This document shows positions 26,797 through 35,527 of a DNA stretch of 64,000 bases, one piece after another. This DNA comes from Desulfonatronum thioautotrophicum (GTDB taxonomy: Bacteria; Desulfobacterota; Desulfovibrionia; Desulfovibrionales; Desulfonatronaceae), in the NCBI RefSeq assembly GCF_000934745.1, contig NZ_JYNO01000001.1:620001-684000 (forward strand). The letters are read 5' to 3'. Position 1 is the stretch's first letter, and every line of letters begins with the position of its first letter. The notes under the pieces are model-generated. The model was not told the origin of the DNA. It searched no databases and worked only from the letters and a program-made list of their open reading frames with translations. The position numbers were made by a program, and so were the translations under genes.

Positions 26797-28308
26797 CTAA
26801 AGCTGCTGTACCTGGTAAAACAGGGGTATCATCAAGGCGTCACTGTCCATGGATAAGCGTTCTCCCTCGAGATCTGGACGTTCATCATAAGGCTCGACAA
26901 TGAGGTGGAAGAGTTCCCCGTGTGCGCGTTGCGCATCCTCAAGTACCGCCCCATCGCGAATGACCCAATGGGCAATCAGCATTTCCGGGTGGTCAAAGGT
27001 GCCGGACAGAACCTCTTCGATGGCGTACCGGTGGGCAACAAGGGCCCGGTCATAGGGGAGAATGGCCTCAACCGTAGGAATCGCGACAGTTTCCTGAAGA
27101 CGGGCGCGGACCTCTACGGCATTATCCGGGGAGAGGATTTGGTCGTGAGCAGGTTCTTCCGTCGCCGCGGCAGGCCCGGGTACCGTAACGTCACCGGTGG
27201 CCTGTTTTTCGGGTGCATCTACGTGCGCCAGAATCAGTTCCAGGCCGGAAAGGGTCCAGACATCCGGGTAGAAGTCGGCCCACTGGTCGCCAGTCAGCCG
27301 GACCCATGCTTCAATTTGTTGGAAATCTTCGCTGAAGCGGCCAATGTGCACGGAAACGTCCGTGCCACCTCCACCAATCTTGTTGCCGCCGCCACCGACC
27401 TTGTAAGGCCCGGTCATGGTCATGAATCGGGGGTGGTTGGACCAACGGGGATGGTAGACTTCATAGCCGTCGATGCCCGGCGCGCTGTTGATGTTCACCC
27501 GCCAGCGACGATCCGTGCCGTACTGGATCATGTCCAGATTGCGGTGAGCGCCGTCGAACATCCAGAACAGATTCTGGTCATCGGGCGAAAGGGAAACCCA
27601 GCATCCACGACCAAGTTGTGTCCAGCCGCCATTGGGTAAACGGGCTACACCGGCATCCGACCAGGGGAACATGCCACCGGCAAGTCTGCCGTCAATGGAG
27701 AGCTGAAAGTTGTCCTCGGTTACCGGGGACATGTCCCAAACCATTTCCGGCGGTGAGAGGCCGTCCAGCGGAAAGCGATCAACCCGGTGATAGGAAGGGG
27801 CCCGGTCCTGGGTTTTTTCCGTCCCTACAAAAACCCATTCGCGACCTGTTCCCGGCTCAGCCCAGACTTCCAATGCGGTACCCGCGGTCAATTTGGTCTG
27901 GTGCGTTCCATCCCAGCTCACAATCATCACCGCGCCTTGGTTGCGATCCGTGTATACCACCCGGTCACCGTGCGGCGTGATCATCGGTTTGGCGTAATTG
28001 GCCGGCTGCTCAAGAATGATCCGCTCTCCCTGGCCATCTCTGGAGTCGAAGCCCATCAAGCGTAGGGAATCACCACGAGCAAAAGGATCTCCACCGTCCC
28101 CAACATCCTGGATCCAGGTGACGCGTGTATGGCTGCCGGTAAGGTCTTCGATCTGTTCTTCCAGAGAGCCGGCTGGAGGAGCATGGCTGATGGTTGAGGT
28201 TTCATCACTATTGCGGGAACAGGCCATAAGCAAACTGGATACTAGCACCAGTACGCAAAGAAAACGGAGCGAGCAAAATGCTTTGATTGTAAAGAAAGGC
28301 GGCTGCAT
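26797..28308 (-). CDS. Beta-propeller-like lipoprotein of unknown function
   Basis: 503 aa. A type II signal peptide ends at 'LLMAC' (Cys about residue 30), so the protein should be lipid-anchored. The body has TolB-like repeated strands ('MITPHGDRVVYTDRNQGAV', 'VSLSPDDQNLFWMFDG') consistent with a beta-propeller, a Gly-rich loop 'KVGGGGNKIGGGGTDV', and a separate C-terminal domain from about 395 ('EVRARLQETVAIPTVEAILP'). No family name can be assigned. It lies between two membrane/glycosyltransferase genes on the same strand. Confidence 0.8.
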   Translation of the reverse strand: MQPPFFTIKAFCSLRFLCVLVLVSSLLMACSRNSDETSTISHAPPAGSLEEQIEDLTGSHTRVTWIQDVGDGGDPFARGDSLRLMGFDSRDGQGERIILEQPANYAKPMITPHGDRVVYTDRNQGAVMIVSWDGTHQTKLTAGTALEVWAEPGTGREWVFVGTEKTQDRAPSYHRVDRFPLDGLSPPEMVWDMSPVTEDNFQLSIDGRLAGGMFPWSDAGVARLPNGGWTQLGRGCWVSLSPDDQNLFWMFDGAHRNLDMIQYGTDRRWRVNINSAPGIDGYEVYHPRWSNHPRFMTMTGPYKVGGGGNKIGGGGTDVSVHIGRFSEDFQQIEAWVRLTGDQWADFYPDVWTLSGLELILAHVDAPEKQATGDVTVPGPAAATEEPAHDQILSPDNAVEVRARLQETVAIPTVEAILPYDRALVAHRYAIEEVLSGTFDHPEMLIAHWVIRDGAVLEDAQRAHGELFHLIVEPYDERPDLEGERLSMDSDALMIPLFYQVQQL

Positions 28309-28341
28309 AAAAAACTCCTATTTTGGAGGCAACGAAAAAAT

Positions 28342-28357
28342 CATCCGTGCACGGATG
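28342..28357. repeat. 16-bp palindrome upstream of the lipoprotein gene
   Basis: CATCCGTGCACGGATG is self-complementary and lies 34 bp upstream of the lipoprotein ATG at 28308. It is followed by two GTGCA-type half sites up to about 28372. It may be an operator; nothing else was recognised in the 154-bp gap. Confidence 0.4.
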
Positions 28358-28462
28358 CACGAATACGTGCACATGGGGAAACGACTTCCCAACACCTCCA
28401 TTGTAAAATGTGTCATTGAGATTGCAAGGTACACCTCAAAAAACACACCTCTAAGGACGAGT

Positions 28463-29533
28463 TCATGGGTGGGAACGGGAGGGGGCCGAATGCTCGGGAG
28501 GTGAAAGGTGCTCTGGGGAATGGCCCAACTGTTGTCGAAGTTCCGAAGAAGTGAGGGCGTCGATGAGATACAGCGGGCGCTGTTTTGTTTCGTTGTAGAT
28601 CCTCCCAAGATATTCTCCGAGAATCCCGATAAAGACCAACTGCACCCCGCCAAGAAAAAGGATCACGACCATCAGCGAGGGATAGCCCTGGACAGGGTCA
28701 CCGAACATCAGGGTCTTGTAAATGACGATGAGTGCGTAGAAAAAGGCAAAAAGCGCCGTGGTCAGGCCAAGATAGGTGGATATCCGCAGAGGGGTCGTGG
28801 AAAAGGATGTGATTCCGTCCAGGGCAAAATTCCAGAGCTTCCAGTAGTTCCATTTGGAAACACCGGCATTGCGCGGGTCGCGGGCATACATGACAGGTTT
28901 TGCAGGATAGCCGATCCAGGCAAAAAGTCCTTTCATGAACCGGTTCTGTTCCCGAAGCCGGAGCAAGGCCTGAACAGCTCGACGGCTCATCAGGCGAAAG
29001 TCACCAGTATCCACAGGAATTTGGGTATCGCTGACGGTCTGGATGCAACGGTAGAACCATTTGGAACTGAAGCGCTTGAACCATGTTTCTCCTTCGCGAG
29101 AGGTGCGCACGGCATAGACGACATCATAGCCTTCACGCCAACCGGCAAGGAAGTCATGGATCAATTCCGGTGGATCCTGAAGGTCGGCGTCGATGACCAC
29201 CACGACGTCACCGCATGCATGATCCAGTCCGGCGGTCAGGGCGGCCTCCTTGCCGAAATTCCGGGAAAGGTTGACGATGGTCACGTGCTCATCCACGGAA
29301 CGAAACCCGTGCAGGACGGAAAGCGAGCCGTCCCGGCTGCCATCATTGACAAAGACAAATTCGTAGGAGCTTCCGGTTGCCTGGATCACTGCGCGCGTTC
29401 GCTCAAAAAAAAGCGGCAGGACCTTCTCTTCGTTATAGATCGGAACGATGATGGATACGGATGGTTGCCGTTGCAGTTGCTGTTGCAGTTGGCCATCCGG
29501 GTCTGAAGGGTGATCTGGAGAAGAAGGAAGCAT
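28463..29533 (-). CDS. GtrB/DPM1-like polyprenyl-phosphate glycosyltransferase (GT2)
   Basis: 356 aa. Catalytic motifs 'VSIIVPIYNEEKVLPLFF', 'VFVNDGSRDGSL' and 'VVVIDADLQDPPELI' are intact; 'ETWFKRFSSKWFYRC' and 'DTGDFRLMSRRAVQAL' are typical of bactoprenol glucosyltransferases. Two C-terminal membrane helices (about 245-320) precede 'GEYLGRIYNETKQRPLYLI'. Such enzymes transfer a sugar from a nucleotide donor onto undecaprenyl phosphate at the cytoplasmic face. Confidence 0.93.
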   Translation of the reverse strand: MLPSSPDHPSDPDGQLQQQLQRQPSVSIIVPIYNEEKVLPLFFERTRAVIQATGSSYEFVFVNDGSRDGSLSVLHGFRSVDEHVTIVNLSRNFGKEAALTAGLDHACGDVVVVIDADLQDPPELIHDFLAGWREGYDVVYAVRTSREGETWFKRFSSKWFYRCIQTVSDTQIPVDTGDFRLMSRRAVQALLRLREQNRFMKGLFAWIGYPAKPVMYARDPRNAGVSKWNYWKLWNFALDGITSFSTTPLRISTYLGLTTALFAFFYALIVIYKTLMFGDPVQGYPSLMVVILFLGGVQLVFIGILGEYLGRIYNETKQRPLYLIDALTSSELRQQLGHSPEHLSPPEHSAPSRSHP

Positions 29534-29619
29534 GTTTTCTGGATCTTAAGTTGCTAGAGCGACAAGGGATGGTTCAGAACAAATTATTGTACCCGGGTCT
29601 CTTGAACATTCAGGAAAAA

Positions 29620-29640
29620 TCTTGAAATTTCAAGAAAGAG
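29620..29640 (-). terminator. Weak intrinsic terminator after the AT-rich membrane gene
   Basis: Reading leftward, the palindrome TCTTGAAATTTCAAGA (29620-29635) is followed immediately by a TTTTT tract (29619-29615). The stem is short and AT-rich, so strength is doubtful; the position, 17 bp after the stop at 29652, is right. Confidence 0.4.
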
Positions 29641-29651
29641 AATTTTACATC

Positions 29652-30848
29652 CTAGAAGAAAATCTGCAGTATTGTCTTGAACATGCCATACTCAAATGAT
29701 GCCACACCTCCGTGGTGTACACCAAAAACCATGCAAAAAAGCAGTATGCACACCCATGATATGGAGCTCATTCTTGGAATTTCACGGATCGTCCCATTCT
29801 GGCTGGCAACTGCAATAAAAACTGATATAAACGTGAACATGCCAAAGCTGACCCAACGCCCCCAGTCAATGGCTGTGATGTAAAGAGGCAAAAAAAACAT
29901 GTTTGCAATGAAAAAAAAGAAAAGTGCGCGTTTTGGGTGAAAATTGCGAAAAATTACAACAATAAAGGAACACATGAGCAGGCAAGTGACAAGAAAATAG
30001 TAAAAATCCCATGAAAAAAATCTGGCTTGTGTCTTATCCACCTTATCCAAAAAATCATACTCCAGCCATCGAATTGCTCCATGGCAGATATGCTGGTTCA
30101 GGCCGGCATCCTGCAAGGCTCGACATACATCCATGAAGCTTTCCACTCCTGAGTGAGTCAACGCAAATACAAAAGCTGAAGCGGATATGGCCACAAAAGC
30201 AAAAGAATAGAAAAAAAGAGAACGCATCGTACCTTGAGATGCATAACCAATGAAGATCAAAAATACAAGAAAAGGGGTAAAAAAAACATTTGCTTCATGT
30301 GCAACGACAGCGATAACCCAAAGGAACAAGGAGACGAGGATATGCTGCGATTGCAGAAAGCCATCACGCACAATACCGTATAAAAGTGGCAAAAACGCCA
30401 AATATGCCAACAACTCTTTGCGCAGCCCCCCCTGAAGATCGTTGGCCCAAAAAATCAGAAAAACTGGAGATATTAGGAGGAAGGTCAGTATGTCGCAGTT
30501 TCTGTGACGTAAACCGACATACCAGAAAAAGACAAAAATTATGGATACAATTGCAGCCTGAATATATCCCAGCAAATAAAGCACAGGGATGTCAAAAAAG
30601 GAAGAAATAACGAGTAGTGATGAGCCGAAAAAACCTCTTCTTACAGTCAGTTCATGATTGTTGATAAGCCAGTCACCCTGCTTCCAGGGATTACCTCCCC
30701 CGATGATATCATGATACAATCCGTCAAGAATGATGAAAAGGGCAAGGGAGTAAACTACAGTCAAGGTAACGGCATTTCTGTTCTGTATGAGAAATGTGGT
30801 AATGGTTGAGAATTTGATGTTGATCATGATCGAGGTATTTTGAACCAT
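29652..30848 (-). CDS. AT-rich gene for a polytopic membrane protein (unknown)
   Basis: About 398 aa from the ATG at 30848; alternatives are ATG 30827 (391 aa) and ATG 30950, none with a good ribosome site. About ten hydrophobic segments, starting 'TLTVVYSLALFIILDGLYHD'. 'HELTVRRGFFGSSLL' near residue 60 recalls a motif of putative O-antigen membrane proteins with an RRG signature, but no family is certain. The gene is clearly more AT-rich than its neighbours, with many A/T runs, suggesting later acquisition. Confidence 0.8.
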   Translation of the reverse strand: MVQNTSIMINIKFSTITTFLIQNRNAVTLTVVYSLALFIILDGLYHDIIGGGNPWKQGDWLINNHELTVRRGFFGSSLLVISSFFDIPVLYLLGYIQAAIVSIIFVFFWYVGLRHRNCDILTFLLISPVFLIFWANDLQGGLRKELLAYLAFLPLLYGIVRDGFLQSQHILVSLFLWVIAVVAHEANVFFTPFLVFLIFIGYASQGTMRSLFFYSFAFVAISASAFVFALTHSGVESFMDVCRALQDAGLNQHICHGAIRWLEYDFLDKVDKTQARFFSWDFYYFLVTCLLMCSFIVVIFRNFHPKRALFFFFIANMFFLPLYITAIDWGRWVSFGMFTFISVFIAVASQNGTIREIPRMSSISWVCILLFCMVFGVHHGGVASFEYGMFKTILQIFF

Positions 30849-31031
30849 TAAAAGCGCCGTGTGCAAAAAGTGCAGTTTACTCTCGGCAGTGGTTGGTGGC
30901 ACGTGGCTTGTGTCACGTAAAGTCAAAAAGGGGTTCAGGGGCACATGCAATTTTGGTTTCGGCCCGTGATCCCTTTCCCACTGACCTCATAAACCAGGAA
31001 TGCAAGGACATAAAAGGCGGTGAGGTTGCTC

Positions 31032-32018
31032 TTATGAAGACTGTATTTCAAGATGATTTTTCGAGCAGAGAATGGATGCAATGCCAAGCACCACGGCAAA
31101 CCAGAGCGTTGTCGCTCGAATCAGTACGGTGGCCGCTACCGCCTCGGGAAGCCCGACTCCATGCCATACGAGGAGCCCCGCCATCACCCCCTCGGTGCTT
31201 CCAAGCCCTCCAGGCGTGAAGCTGAGCGCTCCCGCGAGCATGCTGACGGCAAAAACAAAAACAGCGAAAACAAGGGTCACATCAAGCCCCATCCAGTGAA
31301 GGATCAAAAAAAAGGCAAAGGCTTCCGCGGCCCAGCCAACCAGGCTCAGGATCGTGGCCCACGCTAGGGTTGTTGGCTGATGACAGCGGCTTGCCTGATA
31401 TAGGGTTTCCATGCTGTTGGCAATCCACCATTTGCGTTGCAATGGTGCTGGAATGCGACGGTGCAGGCAGGTGATCAGTCGCGATTGCGAGACCAAAGCG
31501 AGGAGTAAGGTGGCAAGGCCGGCCCCCAGAATGATCAAGGGGGCTGTTTTGGGGTAGAGGGCCAACCCGAACAGGGTGAGGAGAACGATGGCCACCAGGT
31601 CGGACAGGCGCTCACTGAGGATTGCGGCGAAGCTGTCCGGATACGGCACGCTCAAACGCTTCAGGAGAACACCGCGAATCGCCTCACCCGCCTTGCCCGG
31701 GGTCGTGGTCAGTGCAAAGCCGGCCAGGTAAATGCGCAGACTCGTCGGCCAGGAAATCTGGTGGCCCAGTACCCGCAGGTACACTTGCCAGCGCATGAAT
31801 CGCAACGTGTAATTTGTCAGGGACAGGCAAAGCGCGAACCCCAGGCCGATGACACCGACCTGGGCGACGGCAGCCCACACCTCGCGCCAGCCGCTATAGA
31901 CCGCAAAGGCAAGATACCCGAGGGCTGCCAGCAGGACGGAGATCACCAATGCGCGGTATCTCCAGTCAGCGCTGACAGTGCCGCCGGGGTGCAATCCGGT
32001 TCCCCCTTTTGCGCTCAC
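31032..32018 (-). CDS. LPG_synthase_TM (UPF0104/AglD-like) membrane protein, copy 2
   Basis: 328 aa from a GTG at 32018 that overlaps the stop of the dprE2-like gene by 4 bp (GTGA). An ORF extension to 32273 runs over that gene and is rejected. Membrane helices cover most of the protein; 'GFALTTTPGKAGEAIRGVLL' and 'FTPGGLGSTEGVMAGLLVW' are the two family signatures. It is the last gene of the predicted lipid-linked arabinofuranose operon, so a role in moving or anchoring the lipid-linked sugar is inferred. Confidence 0.88.
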   Translation of the reverse strand: MSAKGGTGLHPGGTVSADWRYRALVISVLLAALGYLAFAVYSGWREVWAAVAQVGVIGLGFALCLSLTNYTLRFMRWQVYLRVLGHQISWPTSLRIYLAGFALTTTPGKAGEAIRGVLLKRLSVPYPDSFAAILSERLSDLVAIVLLTLFGLALYPKTAPLIILGAGLATLLLALVSQSRLITCLHRRIPAPLQRKWWIANSMETLYQASRCHQPTTLAWATILSLVGWAAEAFAFFLILHWMGLDVTLVFAVFVFAVSMLAGALSFTPGGLGSTEGVMAGLLVWHGVGLPEAVAATVLIRATTLWFAVVLGIASILCSKNHLEIQSS

Positions 32019-32755
32019 AGGTTGAGACGCTTGAAAATCGGCTCGGGAATGTTGCGGATTATCCACATTATCTGTGACCAGAAGGCGGGAACATAAAGCA
32101 CGTTTCGCCGCATATCCACGCCGCGGACGATCCTGCGCGCGACGGTCTCCGGTGACGCGACCAGCATTCGAGGCAGATCCAGGGACGCAGTCATTGGAGT
32201 GTCCACAAAACCGGGCTTGATGGTCAGGATGTGGACACCGGATTTGGCCAATCTTGCTCGCAGGCCTTCGCAAAACGTGTTCACCGCGGCCTTGGTCGTA
32301 CCGTAAAGGTAATTGGAGGGCCTGCCTCGGTCACCGGCTACCGAGGAAATGACGGCAATGACGCCGCTGCCTTGTGCCTGCATTGTGTTGGCCAGGTTGG
32401 TCAGCAAGGCAATGACGCTCAGACCGTTGGTGGTGAACTCCTGTATCGCCACGTTCACATCCTGTTCGCAGGCCTGCTGATCCGGCAGGGTACCGTGAGC
32501 GATCAATACCACGTCTATCCGGGACATTGTGGAAAAAGCGGCATCCAGCATGGCTGAATGATCGGATAACGCATTTACGTCCATTGTATGGGTATGCACC
32601 GCGTTGCCACCCCGAGTGAGGAGGTCGTCAGCTACCGCTTTCAGCCTGGTTTGATCTCTGCCAACCAGAAAAAAGTTTGCATTTTCTTTCGCCCAATTCC
32701 GGGCACAGGCAGAAGCAATCGCCGAGGTTGCGCCAATGATCAGAATGTTTTTCAT
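32015..32755 (-). CDS. dprE2: DprE2-like short-chain dehydrogenase (polyprenyl-P keto-pentofuranose reductase)
   Basis: 246 aa from the ATG at 32755, which overlaps the dprE1-like stop (ATGA). NAD(P)H-binding 'ILIIGATSAIASACARNWA' is the SDR variant seen in DprE2. The catalytic Ser and YxxxK are in 'ISSVAGDRGRPSNYLYGTTKAA'. The C-terminus 'FWSQIMWIIRNIPEPIFKRL' is also typical of DprE2. It should reduce the 2'-keto intermediate to polyprenyl-phospho-D-arabinofuranose. Adjacency to a DprE1 homologue makes the assignment much stronger than the fold alone. Confidence 0.88.
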   Translation of the reverse strand: MKNILIIGATSAIASACARNWAKENANFFLVGRDQTRLKAVADDLLTRGGNAVHTHTMDVNALSDHSAMLDAAFSTMSRIDVVLIAHGTLPDQQACEQDVNVAIQEFTTNGLSVIALLTNLANTMQAQGSGVIAVISSVAGDRGRPSNYLYGTTKAAVNTFCEGLRARLAKSGVHILTIKPGFVDTPMTASLDLPRMLVASPETVARRIVRGVDMRRNVLYVPAFWSQIMWIIRNIPEPIFKRLNL

Positions 32756-34074
32756 GGAGTAACCCTTTTCCAAAACCGTGAACAGAGAACAGGATCACGC
32801 AAGGACTCCAGCTGTTCCCAGTTGGGATAAAACGCGCGAAAATCTTCGCCACGCATGGCGGCATCCTTGGCTGGATAGAGCCTGCCCCCGGCAGCACGGA
32901 CAATGGCGTCGAGCCTTGGGAACAGGGAGTTGTTGGTGTCCCGGCCGCGGGGAAAATCCAGGGCCAGCGTTGTCCCGGGCAGAGGAAACGACAGTAGGCC
33001 GGGGGAGCACACATCGCCGCAGCGTTTCAAGACTGCCAGAAACGAGCCGGTGCCAGATGTGGCGACAGTTCTCAGAATTTCAAGCATGGCGGCTTCCGCG
33101 TGACATTCCGGAATCACGCACTGGTACTGTTGAAAACCCCGCGGCCCGTACAGACGGTTCCAGTGCAAGATCTTGTCCAGGGGATAGAAGAACGGCGCAT
33201 AAGGGATTACCTGGGAATGTCGGCCGGATTTGCGGGCACGGTAATAGATGGTGTTGAACAGGCGCAGGGACAGCTGGTTGACGGCTGAAAAGGGCAATAC
33301 AAATGGTACGCTCAATTGCCGGCCAGGATCGATTTCCAGGCATCCGTCGAGGGCATGGTTGCCCACCATGTACACGCCGCGACCGGCATCGCTCCCCCTG
33401 GCCAGGCAGTCAATCCAGGCAACGGTGTATTCGTGGAGAGGATCCAATTCGTTGGACAGGGTAAAAAATTCGTCCAGGCTACCGAAGCGTATGCTCGTCC
33501 CCACGATCCGGCTGGAGCGGATGGGCATAAGCTGTAGCTCCACCCAAGTAATGATCCCGGTCAACCCAAGACCGCCAATGGTGGCCGCGAACATGTCAGC
33601 ATTCTCCCGCGGCGAGCATTCCTGGTCAGGTCCATCAGAGCGGACCAGGTGCAATCGGCGTACATGATTGCCAAATGTGCCGCGAACGTGATGGTTCTTG
33701 CCGTGGACGTCGTTGGCCACTGCCCCCGCGAGGGTTACGTAGCGCGTACCCGGGGTTACAGGCAAAAACCAGCCTCGAGGTATGGCCAAGGCCAGAACAA
33801 CCTCAAGGGTCACCCCTGCCTCGGCGCGGATCACCCCCTCGTCCCAGTCGGCGGAAAGAAAACGATCCACTTGACGCATGTCAAGAACATGCCCGCTGGA
33901 TGCCAGGCAGGAATCCCCGTAGCTCAGGCCATTGCCAAAGGCCAGGGTATGCTTTTGCTTTCTGGCCAGCTGCGACAAATGCGCAGCAATATCAGCGCGC
34001 CAATGCACGGGGTGTGCGCACTGTGGGGCATGGGGGAAACGGCCCCAGGACTCGACAACCATGTTTTTTTTCAT
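32752..34074 (-). CDS. dprE1: DprE1-like FAD-dependent polyprenyl-phosphoribose 2'-oxidase
   Basis: 440 aa, FAD_binding_4 family. The N-terminal FAD domain carries 'LAFGNGLSYGDSCL', 'TPGTRYVTLAGAVANDVHGK' and 'NHHVRGTFGNHV', the DprE1-type flavin region. The C-terminal part 'SGTGSFLAVLKRCGD', 'GLLSFPLPGTTLALDFPRG' and 'GGRLYPAKDAAMRGEDFRA' matches the active-site half of mycobacterial DprE1. It would oxidise the 2'-OH of polyprenyl-phosphoribose. Start ATG at 34074 overlaps the HAD-UbiA stop by 4 bp. Confidence 0.9.
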   Translation of the reverse strand: MKKNMVVESWGRFPHAPQCAHPVHWRADIAAHLSQLARKQKHTLAFGNGLSYGDSCLASSGHVLDMRQVDRFLSADWDEGVIRAEAGVTLEVVLALAIPRGWFLPVTPGTRYVTLAGAVANDVHGKNHHVRGTFGNHVRRLHLVRSDGPDQECSPRENADMFAATIGGLGLTGIITWVELQLMPIRSSRIVGTSIRFGSLDEFFTLSNELDPLHEYTVAWIDCLARGSDAGRGVYMVGNHALDGCLEIDPGRQLSVPFVLPFSAVNQLSLRLFNTIYYRARKSGRHSQVIPYAPFFYPLDKILHWNRLYGPRGFQQYQCVIPECHAEAAMLEILRTVATSGTGSFLAVLKRCGDVCSPGLLSFPLPGTTLALDFPRGRDTNNSLFPRLDAIVRAAGGRLYPAKDAAMRGEDFRAFYPNWEQLESLRDPVLCSRFWKRVTP

Positions 34075-35501
34075 ATTGCCAACAGGAATGACAGGCCGAT
34101 GAACACACCAGACAGCAGGCTGACCGGATCCTTGACCGCGAACAAGACCGGATCATCCTGCATGGCTCCGCGATGGGTGATCATCCAGACCCGGCTGATC
34201 CAATACAGCAGCACGGGGCAGGCCAGCCAGATCATTTCCGGTCTGGAATACAGATCCAGTGTTGCTTCATCCTTGATGTACAGGGCCAGCACCAGGACAG
34301 CAAGATATCCAGCGGCAGCGCCAAGGGAAGAAACCATCTCCAGGTCGTCGGGGTAGTAGTCTCTTCCCCGGGATTTGGCCATTCTTCCTTTTTTTCGGGC
34401 CTGATGCAACTCGGCATAGCGTTTGACCAGGGCCAGACTCAAAAAAAGAAACATGGAAAAGGCCAGCATCCAGAACGTAAGCATCAGAGCAAATGCCAAT
34501 GAGCCGGCAATAATCCGCATGGTGTACAGGAAGGCCAGGGTGATCACGTCCACCATCATCAGGCGCTTCAAGAGCAGTGAATATGCCAGGGTCAGGCCGA
34601 AGTAGCCTGCCAAGGCCAGGGTAAATCCATGCGGAAGGAACAGAAAGGAAGAGATGAAACCGAGACCAAGAAGAATCGGGATGGCCATGAATCCATGATG
34701 CAGCGGCAAGGCACCGCACGCAAAGGGACGATGGCGCTTGGTGGGGTGATGACGGTCATCCTTCAGGTCGAGAAGGTCATTGAGCAGATAAACGCTGGAT
34801 GCGCAAAGACCAAAACTGACAAAAGCAACAACCCCCAGGACCAGCAGGTCACCTTCCCAGACTCTGTGGGCTGCCAGCAAGGGTACGAACAAGAGCAGAT
34901 TCTTGACCCACTGATGCAGGCGCAAGGCTCGCGGCCAAACACTCCAGGCAGGCGGCCTGTTCCGCAGTACAATGTCGACGTTCCGCAGGTCGCGAGCCTT
35001 GCGCTCAACCCCGGATTCCGGATTGACCAGAAGGGCTTTTCGCGCTGACGCCCAGACAGAAAGATCGTCATGGGAGTTGCCGATGTAGTCAAAGCCCTTT
35101 TCGCCAAACCTTGCAACCAGGGCATCGCGTTTTTCGTGCGTGGACAGATTTACTGATCCCTCCGTGGCAATGACAAGATCAAAAAGGCCGAGGTGATTCG
35201 CCACGGCGTCCGCGTAGATACGGTGTGTCGCCGTTGCAAGGACGAGAGGCCTTCCCTGTTCTTTAAACTCCTTCAGTAATTGAACAACATCATTGTTGTA
35301 GGGAATGCGGGTAATGTCCACGCAAGAAAATTGGGACAAATATTCCTTGAGAAAAGCTTTTCCCTTGAAAAGAGAGCGAATAAACAAATGTGGCTGCAAT
35401 AAAACTACTTGAAAGCAATTGAAGAAAGACTCGTACAATATATCAGTATCGACAAGGGTTCCGTCCAGGTCAACAACAACAGGAATTATTTGGTTTTGCA
35501 T
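34071..35501 (-). CDS. HAD phosphatase-UbiA prenyltransferase fusion (polyprenyl-phosphate phosphoribosyltransferase)
   Basis: 476 aa from the ATG at 35501. Residues 1-200 form a HAD-like phosphatase: 'VVVDLDGTLVDTDILYESFF' has the DxDGT nucleophile motif, with 'VLATATHRIYADAVANHLG' and 'YIGNSHDDLSVWASA' as later HAD motifs. Residues 210-476 are an integral-membrane UbiA-family transferase with 'NDLLDLKDDRHHPTKRHRP' (NDxxDxxxD). The UbiA part matches Rv3806c-type enzymes that move phosphoribose from PRPP to polyprenyl phosphate; the HAD part could then remove the 5'-phosphate. This pairing of roles is inference. Confidence 0.88.
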   Translation of the reverse strand: MQNQIIPVVVDLDGTLVDTDILYESFFNCFQVVLLQPHLFIRSLFKGKAFLKEYLSQFSCVDITRIPYNNDVVQLLKEFKEQGRPLVLATATHRIYADAVANHLGLFDLVIATEGSVNLSTHEKRDALVARFGEKGFDYIGNSHDDLSVWASARKALLVNPESGVERKARDLRNVDIVLRNRPPAWSVWPRALRLHQWVKNLLLFVPLLAAHRVWEGDLLVLGVVAFVSFGLCASSVYLLNDLLDLKDDRHHPTKRHRPFACGALPLHHGFMAIPILLGLGFISSFLFLPHGFTLALAGYFGLTLAYSLLLKRLMMVDVITLAFLYTMRIIAGSLAFALMLTFWMLAFSMFLFLSLALVKRYAELHQARKKGRMAKSRGRDYYPDDLEMVSSLGAAAGYLAVLVLALYIKDEATLDLYSRPEMIWLACPVLLYWISRVWMITHRGAMQDDPVLFAVKDPVSLLSGVFIGLSFLLAI

Positions 35502-35527
35502 AGTATATGGGACAACGAGATACAAAA

